Positions 12,901 to 21,738 of a stretch of 64,000 bases of DNA are shown in pieces. Positions within the stretch are counted from its first letter, which is position 1, and each line of letters opens with the position of its first letter. The stretch spans positions 434,001-498,000 of the forward strand of contig NBAY01000032.1 in the NCBI GenBank assembly GCA_002794775.1, given 5' to 3'. Position numbers and translations under genes: made by a program. The notes beneath the pieces were generated by a model. It had not been told where the DNA came from. It worked only from the letters and a program-made list of their open reading frames with translations, and did not search any database. Origin of the DNA: Porodaedalea pini (Eukaryota > Basidiomycota > Agaricomycetes > Hymenochaetales > Hymenochaetaceae).

Positions 12901-14647
12901 CAACCATGCTAACCTCACATACTTCAGGTCAGTGTAGAAACTGAGCTATTGTTAAGCTCAGTGGTGAGCTGAACTTGAAGAATTCGACTTCCACCTTGAG
13001 CATAAGTCAGAGAAGACAATGGGCAAGGCAGACCTACTATCGCAACAAGCAGACTATAACTAAGGCAAAGGTGATAACAAGGGTATTATGTTTATCAAGG
13101 ATAAATGGCTGATGCACAGAGTGGTGAGGACATTGTGTGATGAAGTGCTGGAAAGAGTAGTCAAAGCATAGAGGGTGCAAGATGAGTTAGAAAGGCCAAT
13201 AGGATTGACAGAAATTAATAGACTATAGCAGATGAAAGGAAAGATGTACATTTCATCAATGATGAAAGAAGCAGTGCTATGGGAGTATCACAACTTGGTC
13301 CTGGCCAGCCATCTAGGAGCTTCCAAAATGGTGGAACTCGTCTACTATAACTTCTAGTGGGTATTGATATTCTCAGATGTGAGGGCATATGCATGAGGGT
13401 GCAACTGCTGTCAATAGATAAAGGCACTGAGGACATCAAGGTCAAGACTGCTTCATCCAAACATAGTCTCTGATGGTTCTTGAGAAATTGTCATAGTCGA
13501 TCTCATCAGAGAGCTCCTGACCTTGGAGGGACACAATGCAATTTGCATCTTTGTAGACAGATTCTCAAAGCAGATGCATGTGATCCCAATAATGACAAAA
13601 CTGTCAGTGGAAGGCATGGCCCAACTGTACTGAGATCATATTTTTTGTCTGCATGGTCTGCCAAAGAAGATCATCTATGACCGAGGTATGCAGTTTGATG
13701 CATTAATGATAAAGAAGCTGTACAAACTCCTGCATATCAAAGAAAACTCATCAATGGCATACCACCCACAGATAGATGGTCAAATGGAACACATCAACCA
13801 AGAGCTCAAACAGTACCTTCAATTCTTTGTAAACCATTGGCAATCAGACTGAAAGGACTAGCTCCCTCTTACGGAGTTTGCATACAATAACCATGAACAC
13901 TCAGCAACAAAGATGTCCCCTTTCTATATGAACACAGGATGTCATCTCCTGAGCTTCGACACAGTGTGAACCTCCTCCACCAACATGTTAGTGGAAGAAT
14001 TCACAAGGCACATTAAAGAGACCCATTGTGCCGCTAAGGACAACCTAGTCAAGGCCACAGAGGATATGAAGTGATTCTACAACCGATCAGCTGGGATGTC
14101 AGTAGAGTACAAGGTAGGAGACAAGGTCTTCCTCAATAGGCAAAACATCAGCACAGATTCACCAACAAAGAAATTTGCTGACAAATAGTATAGTCTCTTC
14201 AAAGTTATCAACAAAGTGAGAGTGAGTGCATACAAACTCAAGCTTCCAAAGTGCTGAAAGAAGGTCTACTTCATCTTTAATGAAGCATTGCTTGAACCAT
14301 TCATTAAACCATCCTTTGAGAGTCAGAAGCAACTGCCACTACCATCACTTGACATCATCAACAATGAGGAGAAGTATGAGATTGAGGAGGTTTTAGACTC
14401 ACATCTGCACTGAGGGAAGCTACAATACCTTGTCAAGTGGGTCAAGTACAACAAACCGACTTGGTAGCCCAAAATGGACTTTGGCAAGAATATAAAAGAG
14501 GCAATCGCTGAGTTCTATCAAAAACATCCCAGTGCCCCTTGAAAACTCAATATCCCTCATCAATGCCTCCACCCAATCTTTGTTGACACCAAGCCTGATG
14601 ACCACAATCACAGTTGGTCAGGATGCCCAACCTTGAAGGGGGGATAA
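9967..14647 (+). pseudogene. E3 gag-pol relic
   Basis: gag homology starts around 9967 (TGFSPQQQQEL-like, closer to the E5 gag variant than to E2/E4). It continues through a damaged knuckle near 10810-10860 and a mutated shift site (GGATTTT) near 11037; the downstream GGTCAG..CTGACC stem is still present. Protease, RT (YLDDILILS near 12250), RNase H, integrase and chromodomain remnants follow to 14647. Dozens of stops make it non-coding. Confidence 0.85.
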
Positions 14648-15110
14648 TGTCAGAACTCAAACTTTCACCTTTATTTTATTTTCCCTTTTACCATTTCCTT
14701 TTATTCTATTCACTCCTTTTCATTTGTATTTAATCATCTTTCCTAATCAATTCCTATACTTATGTCATTCACAATCTTTCCCATACTCATTCCACCTGAC
14801 CTGACCTTCATTTGTTCCATTACATAAACTATATAGTACTTAGATAATGTGGTCCCACAGGTGCCACACTTATAAGGAAGAGGAATCACCTTTGAATACC
14901 TGTTCTGCTTTTCTTCTTAACTCCATGATGACCTAGGTGAGACCATGTTCCCCTCCTGTAGTAGTGTATATTGTATTAATCCTCTTACCTCTGCGATGAC
15001 CTAGCCTGAGTAAGTGCGTCCCAAGTCCCTGCTTGAGTTATAGCATGTCCCAGATGACAGTCAGCTGAGGCCTGCCCAGTTCGGGTCACCTCCTGAACTC
15101 CTGCCTAACA
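14648..15110 (+). repeat. LTR of E3 (463 bp, diverged)
   Basis: Starts TGTCAGAACTC and ends CTGCCTAACA. It is longer than the other LTRs because of small internal duplications/insertions around 14750-14850. AGTGA (15111-15115) is the candidate right target duplication. Confidence 0.85.
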
Positions 15111-15761
15111 AGTGAATGATAACAAATTTTCAAATTCTGCTATCACATTCTGTCAAAAAATCCAGAGCCTCCAGAATTACTTCTTGTCCACTGTGGGATA
15201 CAGTAAACCCTCAACTGAACACAGATACTCCTAACACAGTTATCAGTACCGATACTACTAGTAGTAGTATTTAGGATGGCCTCCAAAAATTTTATTTTGC
15301 CAGATTCTGCTTGCCACTCAGACTTTCTGAAAAGGCTTTTATGGTAAGTAGCTGACTCATATTATGATGCCATATGCAGCGTAGTGCAATCGCATCACAG
15401 CAGAAGCAGATATACATGCAGTCTATAGGCTCGATAGCAGACAACAAGTTTGCATAGCTACTTAGTTCTTGAGGAAGTCAAAGAATTCTTCAAATGCATC
15501 AAATGCAAACCCCAAAAGAGAATGCGGGCGAAAACTCACAAACCAGCTAGACTTCGTCAACGCACCAGTGTTCATAGACCAGCTTGTAGAAATCGGCTTA
15601 CTCAAGAAAGGAATGGAGAGTAGACTATGATTACGATTTCAGCTCGGACCTATACTACCCCTGCAACGAACAGAGAGCTGGAGCAGTTGCTACAGTCATG
15701 GTAATATCAAATCCCTCTCGCACTGATATGATTTATCTCTGCAAAACAAATTCCATACTTT
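15111..15761. other. Intergenic, CpG-poor next to the E3 LTR
   Basis: No convincing ORF or RNA gene. The first 350 bp are AT-rich and nearly lack CpG, as in E3, suggesting that decay spread past the element or that this is older repeat DNA. Confidence 0.5.
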
Positions 15762-16200
15762 CTATTTCGTGGGATCCTTTTCCCTCTTCTTCCCTTTTGG
15801 ATCTTTTGCAGCCCCTGAAGCCTCAATAGCACCAGGGCCTGGCTCGAAGTCATACGAAAAGTTGATATTCGACCTCATTTCGTCTGTCTTTGGGCCACCT
15901 GCCCTCGCCAGTAAATCTCGACTCTGCATGGCATCAGCAGCCTTATCAAGAGCTTTCCGTTTGTCTGACGGTCGGCCTGGTGAGCAAGCGTGTGAATGTC
16001 GATATCGTGACCATAATACTAATTTTTATCAGTATGCACCTCCTTCAGGAACCCGGACGGCATTACTTCTGTTCAATGTGTCCTTGCTCTTGGGCTTTTT
16101 GCCACTGGGGTTGTTGCTGCTGCTGCTCATGTTGTTGTTCAATTCGACTTGATTTGGCTTGACTTTGTCCTTGTCTCTGGTGAAGTAGTTGCTGGATGCA
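15762..16200 (-). pseudogene. 3' end of an unrecognised host gene, frame-broken
   Basis: On the minus strand the region reads like protein but changes frame. A Gln-rich stretch (EQQHEQQQQQPQWQKAQEQ, about 16070-16140) is followed by a stop. Then a segment with YYGHDIDIHTLAHQADRQT shifts by one base into DKRKALDKAADAMQSRDLL, which runs to the stop TAG at 15762-15764 (end KDPKGKKREKDPTK). A 13-bp extra stretch near 16015-16027 and the later one-base shift break continuity. I do not recognise the family. Introns in odd places are an alternative, but the 13-bp and 1-bp shifts are too small to be introns. Confidence 0.4.
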
Positions 16201-17289
16201 AGAATTGACGCACCGATCTGAGGTCCTTATAACACATCCACTCCTGCTTTGCGCAACTTTTACCATATCAGCTGGACTGTCAGTCTATCCTGAGTCGGAA
16301 GTCCGAGGTCCCGAGAACAAGTGTTAATTAATATTTACCTGTTTGCTCGCCACTAGCCTGCTGCGCAGACAAAGCGCGAATAATAGAATCATACCGGCCC
16401 AATTAGAACAAATAACTTCATTAAGTTGAACTTGCCACATAGAAAATATTCACCCGTCAAGCTTGCCAATGATAATTTCATTCTTTACGTTTTGCATGTC
16501 GATAGTGCACCAGCGTACTCCGATTAGCCTGAATAGTGGTACGGAAGCAAATTCCGATTCGGAGTAACGGAAGCCGGATGAAGACTAATGAAGGTTCATA
16601 GTGCGTAAAACCGAAGTCAAATAATCATAACAAAAACCAATATTAATGCTGATGTAGTATTCAATTTGCATACGCGTTACTCGCTGTACCGATGCAATCG
16701 CATGCCTCATAGTTGCTGAATGCCGTTCTATTAATGAATAATATTAATGAGCATTTCGCAATCGGAGTGGCCACAAATGTACTAGTTCCTCACTGATTAA
16801 ATTATGCCAGTTAGGTGTATGTTCATTGGACATTGCAGTACGGCCTGGTCGACTTCGCTATGCTTGGATCATGACACCTGACTGGGAATCTTGAACACCA
16901 GCCCGAGTGTCGCATCAGACCATTAAGTATGATTATAGGGGGAGATACAGCAACGGCAGGACAAGAGAGACATCGAGAAAGTGAACATGTTACGTGATGG
17001 GTAGGTGGTGAAGCTGGTAAGACACAAGTTCCCGTTGAGCCTAGTCATTCATGTAAGAGGACGCAGTAGAACAATATCCAGTGGAGTATCCTTCGGAATG
17101 AAAGGCGCAGCACCAAGCATTGTCACCTTTTTGACGTATTAGTCGACGTTGAGGCCTTGTATGATGCACAAATGGATCCTCTCTTCGGCACACAATAAAG
17201 AAGGATACGCGGGAAAAGGAACGCGTCGGCGTCTCATCAACACTCTGATATACACAGCTCGCCGCTGGGGAAAAAAGCAACCACAGCCT
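16201..17289. other. Intergenic region downstream of SEH1
   Basis: AT-rich with only short chance ORFs. I see no gene, RNA or clear repeat. The SEH1 3' UTR presumably occupies the last part (minus strand). Confidence 0.5.
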
Positions 17290-19013
17290 TCAGCTCGTCG
17301 TCCCATTCTCATCCATGTCGATGTCGGCTGTCTGTGGTCGCTCCTCCGCCTGTTCTACGCTGATGTGTCCGGCAGGCCGCCATACTCCGCCGACGGTCTG
17401 CTTCCACAGTCGTACTCGTCCATCGTTCCCCGAAGACGAGAGCACAGTCCTACCGCGAACGTCAGAAGACTGACTAGTAGATTGTGCTCCTGAATAATGG
17501 ACTCACCCTGTGATATTCCACTCGACACGCCCTACACTTGACCTAGTGAAGATTCGTTAGATATAACAATCGATTATCCTACAAAAGGAAGATATATGCC
17601 GCTCACTTATGATCATCAAACTCAGCCACCAAGCTTGCGCTCCACTTCTCATCCAAGCTGTCCATCCCAACATCCTCATCGTCCGCACCGTTCCCCATCG
17701 AAGACGCAGATGGCGGAGGCGGCCTCACTTTCCATATACGCACGTGCCCATCGCGCGAACCCGTCGCGATGAGATGGAACGAGCGTCCGCAGCTCGGCGC
17801 CCACGCGACACTCGTTACCGCGTACGGCGCATCTGTGCTGCCACTGCTGCCGCCTGCGGCTGCAGCGTACCCGCCAGAACGTGATGACGCGCCCCGTGAC
17901 AGCAGTGGTGGAGCAGAGGACGATGCTGGTGGTGGTGGCTCGAGGGCAAGGAGGGCGTGCGGACGGCGGTGGGAGGAGAATTGAATGATCTGCGAGAATG
18001 CCCAATCGTAACAATCATATAGCATACGAAGGGAGGAGAGGAGAAAAAGACTTACTTTCACGACTCCTGAGACGCCGCAGCCCACAGCGAGCACTTCACC
18101 CCAATAACGTTCCTTACACCAGCTCACACACCACCCGCCATCCGCCTCGCGCACGCCAAGCCCAGGCCGGCTTGCGCCCTGTGCAGCACTCTGCTGCTGC
18201 TGTGCGGCCTGCAGCAGATTCGAGACGCTCGCGCCGTCGAGCGTCGCAGCACCTACTGCAGCAGGCGTTGGAGTGCCTGGTGCAAGCGTCTGTGCAAGGG
18301 ACGACCCGCCGCGTGAGGTTCCTACGGGCAAAGCGGGCACGTCGACTTCGTCTGCGAGCTGCCATGAAGAGAGCGAGGGCTGCTCTAGGCACTCGTAAAT
18401 CCGCAGGTGGTTGTCCGACGAGACCGCCGCCTGTCGTACGTCAGACACAAGAAACACGCGTGGATATTATCTCAGGAACGCACGAGTTTCAGTCCGAAAT
18501 GCTGCGGCGCGAACTCCACGGCGCGTACGCTGCCCTTTGCATCCAGGAGCACCGCGCGTTCTGCCCAGCGCGCGTTCCCGCCTGACACACCCGTGCCTGA
18601 CGCATCGCTCGCGCCATCGATGTGCATCTGCTCCCATATCTTCACGGTGCGGTCAAACGATCCCGAAGCGATGACGGAGCCAAAAATCGGGTGCGCCCAC
18701 GATACTTTCGTCACAGTCGCGTCGTGAGCCTGTTGCCGCGTATGCATGAACGATGGTAGACTGGATGAGAAGTGAATGGATCGCACCTTCCATTCATCTT
18801 CAAGGTTCCATTGTCCGGATTCCTGATCTAATACCCATATCTTTATCCTGGATTTAAATACAATTTAAGCGTACACGTCAACATCTTCCAAGCTAAGTGA
18901 CATGCTAACCTCTGGTCGAGTCCGCAGGTCGCGAGATACAGCCCGTACATGTCGTAGCAGGCGTCTGTCACCAAGTCATTGTGCGCATTTTGAATGAGCG
19001 CAGTCTGTATCAT
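17290..19013 (-). CDS. SEH1: Nucleoporin Seh1-like WD40 protein
   Basis: Seh1 is a WD40 beta-propeller of the nuclear-pore Y (Nup84) complex and of the SEA/GATOR2 complex that regulates TORC1. Seven exons on the minus strand: 19013-18910, 18847-18787, 18729-18484, 18430-18056, 17989-17607, 17542-17507 and 17449-17290. Introns are 53-66 bp, all GT..AG, and the frame closes to give 454 residues. Family signatures: start MIQTALIQNAHNDLVTDACY with DMYGLYLATCGLDQR, then WKAHDATVTKVSWAHPIFG, FDRTVKIWEQ, EFAPQHFGLKLA and, at the end, VEWNITGTVLSSSGNDGRVR and AGHISVEQ. It is longer than yeast Seh1 (about 350) because of Ser/Ala/Gly-rich loops in exons 3-5. Exon limits are my manual prediction. Confidence 0.93.
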
Positions 19014-19375
19014 CGCAAGCACAGAGTGTCCTTGAGAGGGATTAATATTTTTGGCACTGATCGGAGAGCAATAGGGAAGCTAATGACGAGCACTAGGGGA
19101 AGCTCAACTGCACGAGGAACAGAGACAAATTTATCACGTGCTAGACGCGCCGGCGCGTTCAACAATTTAAAACTCCGATGAGTCGCGACTGCGTGAAGGA
19201 AAATACCGCGGATTCGTGCCACTTCCCCAAAACCTTGACAGAATGATACCAACGTCAAGTTACGCCCTCTAACAGCTATACTCTGTTATCAGAGTGGTAG
19301 GATGATAAAGCCTTTTCTGAAAATTTCTTTTCTTTTCAATCTGTAAGAATGAATGCAACGTAATTGCATACTGAA

Positions 19376-19396
19376 CCTGTAATTTAAAATTACAGG
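19376..19396. repeat. Perfect 10-bp inverted repeat just upstream of tRNA-Phe
   Basis: CCTGTAATTT (19376-19385) and AAATTACAGG (19387-19396) are exact reverse complements around a single A. The palindrome ends 6 bp before the tRNA gene. It could be a protein-binding site or a cruciform, or chance in AT-rich DNA. Function unknown. Confidence 0.6.
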
Positions 19397-19402
19397 TGGA
19401 AT

Positions 19403-19475
19403 GCCGCAATAGCTCAGCTGGGAGAGCAGTAGACTGAAGTTCTAAAGGTCCCCCGTTCGATCCGGGGTTGTGGCA
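19403..19475 (+). tRNA. tRNA-Phe (GAA), intronless
   Basis: A 73-base cloverleaf: acceptor GCCGCAA/TTGTGGC (one G-U), D stem GCTC/GAGC, anticodon loop CTGAAGT with anticodon GAA, T arm CCCCG-TTCGATC-CGGGG, discriminator A. Internal A and B box sequences (TAGCTCAGCTGGG and GTTCGATCC) are present. There is no intron. The anticodon stem has one mismatch at its top pair (27-43, G.A). A T5 run at 19492-19496 suits RNA polymerase III termination. Confidence 0.95.
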
Positions 19476-20153
19476 ATGCACTGGAGTTCCATTTTTGTAT
19501 ATACATTTTATTTGTATAATTTATGTACATAATTTAGTTTTGTCTATTACTTTGTCCCATATTTATATTGAGCCAATTGCTGATTATTTTACTGCAGCAT
19601 GTACTTTGGCATGCTTGCCCATTCTTCCAAGATAGTACTAGTATACTAGCATTATCTCCAATCACACTTTTACTCTGGCACTGTGCAAAACTTGAAGAAG
19701 CCATAATGACACCTGACCAAGATATGTAGAGTTCATGATTGTCTCTCATAAGAAACACAAACTACAGTAGAAGCAACCAGGCTCGATACGGAGGTGTGGT
19801 AACGTTGCCTGCGTGGCCAGATAAACTGACGGTAAATGATCTTCAATCCGTTTTGGTCGAACTCTACTCAGCATGCTTAACAGCCCTTCAATAATCATAG
19901 CCGACTAAGGAAGTCCTGATAATTGCGTGCTGATGCCTTCGGCGCTGAGAAAACCGGCAGTCGGCAAAAAGCGCGCGTGATGCGCGACAGCCGAACATGC
20001 ATATGGCATCCCCCGACGAGACTTGGCGTGACAGCTCGAGTTTCTCTTGTGTCTTCTCATACCACGCTCTTTAGCCCCTTCTGCACCCTTCCCCTAACCT
20101 CTGCCCGCCTCCTCTTCGCTCTCTGCTTTTCTCACAAGTCCTCTTTGGAAAAA
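19476..20153. other. Intergenic between tRNA-Phe and the Kre9-like gene
   Basis: Begins with the Pol III terminator (TTTTT at 19492-19496), then AT-rich sequence. A pyrimidine-rich stretch from about 20040 to 20150 is the likely promoter/5' UTR of the next gene. No other gene is seen. Confidence 0.5.
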
Positions 20154-21039
20154 ATGCTCGCTCGCGCCGTTTTCGTCGTTGTTGCCGTCATCGGCTTCGC
20201 GTCCGCTCAGCTGCAGATTCTTGCGCCTGGCGGGCCCAACCTGTGGTGGGGTACGTATTCGACCAGAATGATACGCTTCAGATTGCTCGACGTTTTTCAC
20301 TGACTTTTTGTCTCGCGCAGTTGCGAACTCGGAGAACAACATCGTTTGGAACTGCCAGCAGTCGCAGGTCAACAACTTCACCGTCCTGTGCGTACCGGTC
20401 ACTTCTAGTCACTGACGCGCGTGCTGATTACAAGACGGATGCTTGACTTTTCCTAATTGCATGCGCCGTGGTGTAGTCTGACGAACTCAGACCCGAAGAT
20501 CCTCGTCTCAGCAGAGGCGATCGTCGCCGTCCAGGAAAACTTTGACTGCTCAAAGACGCTCACGACGCAGCAAGCCAACTTCACGCCCGCGACGGGTTAC
20601 ACGGTCCAGTTCGCAAACACACTTAACAGCTCAGACGTGCGTCTCCTCTCTTTCTTTCCGTTCTTTCGCTTTCCTTGCTTCCCTCCTCTCTTTTCCTCCC
20701 CTTTCCAGTCCCTTTCCTTCCTTCCCCTTGTCGTCTCATTCTTCTCTCCCTTTCTCTTCGTCATACCGCCCATTCTTACTTACATCCCCATCTCTCCCAC
20801 AGGTGTACGCCCAAACAGACCCCTTCGAGGTCAAAGCACAGGGCTCCGCGTACCCTGACAGCTCCGCGACGCCCTCCGCCGGCTCTTCTTCCACCTCCGG
20901 TTCCGGTTCGGGAACCGCCACGGCCTCGAGCGGCGGTTCCTCGTCCTCGTCGACCACCAGCGACGCGCTCGCCCTGATGGTCTCCCCACGCGCCCTCGGC
21001 GTGCTCCTCGCAGGTGCTTTTGCTGTTCTTTCTCTGTAA
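20154..21039 (+). CDS. Kre9/Knh1-like GPI-anchored cell-wall protein
   Basis: Four exons (20154-20250, 20321-20387, 20477-20636, 20803-21039) give 186 residues. Residues 1-19 are a clean signal peptide (MLARAVFVVVAVIGFASA). The mature part starts LQILAPGGPNLWW and continues VANSENNIVWNC, typical of the Kre9/Knh N-terminal domain linked to beta-1,6-glucan and cell-wall assembly. A Ser/Thr/Gly-rich stalk follows, then a hydrophobic C-terminus (ALGVLLAGAFAVLSL) after small residues, as expected for GPI attachment. The third intron (20637-20802) is unusually pyrimidine-rich. The protein is expected at the plasma membrane or in the wall. Family call is by motif only. Confidence 0.88.
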
Positions 21040-21738
21040 CCGAACGGGAACTATTTCGAGACTTCGCGCGTGTTGGTGGCGGGGTGATGGCGTTGAGTTG
21101 AGAGCTGCATCGGGTGTATTCGTGCATTTGAGACGCGAGGTAGTATTTCTCTGTCTTTGTTTCTCTCTGTTGGGTTTCATCTTTGGAGTATCGCGTTCTA
21201 TGTCCTAAACTCTAACTCCCATCATGGCTCTCCCTTTGCTTCCTCGGGTTATCCGCTTGTTGTCAGACTATTCGACCACAAAAAAAAAAGTTAGGACCGT
21301 CTTCGGGACTTCTTTCGCCGTTACTATTAGTATTCTACGATTTGTATATATCATTTGGTTGCATACCCTGCACCGTGCCGCTCTTTCAATGTCATCCATT
21401 ACTTATTTAATGATACCTGTGGCATGACTGTCTTCCTATCTCCCGGATTCAAACGACTCCTGAACCTCCGTCCTCGGGTATACCACTCCAAACGACGATC
21501 GCAATTTCGTGTCCTTCTCTCCTATTCCGAGCTCGGGAATCAGAGCTAGTGTCGACGAATGGAATACCGCAGCTCGGAAGCCCGAGCTCGTCCCATACGG
21601 CAGAGGCTGCCGTCTTGCGCTACTGAATTTGACGGTCGTCAGTACAAGTGTGCAAGCATATGAAGGATCAGAGAGAAACAGCGGCCAGACGAGCACGAGA
21701 GAACGGGAAGGGAACAGTAGAGCATAGTATCACGGAGC
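21040..21738. other. Convergent intergenic region
   Basis: Lies between the 3' ends of the Kre9-like gene (plus) and the large minus-strand gene. It contains a poly-A run (21281-21290) and chance ORFs only. Confidence 0.5.

Larger units (their letters stand above)
9615..15110 (+). mobile_element. Ty3/gypsy relic E3 (oldest copy), truncated leader
   Basis: A heavily decayed copy of the same family. Its first bases match position 4182 of E2, so about 390 bp more of leader is missing than in E2. This is expected if E2 inserted there. gag, pol and a 3' LTR (14648-15110) can be followed end to end. CpG is almost absent: I counted 2 in 13501-13920 against about 40 in the homologous 420 bp of E4. 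Stops are frequent in all frames, nearly all explained by C-to-T or G-to-A change. Confidence 0.87.

Noticed and set aside
1..15110. Tandem array made by LTR-LTR recombination
   Set aside because: Would keep the primer-binding region after each shared LTR; both junctions lack it, and the copies have very different CpG decay.
20542..21180. Several overlapping ORFs on both strands
   Set aside because: Shadows of the Kre9-like gene exons and its pyrimidine-rich third intron; only the spliced frame has signal peptide and GPI features.
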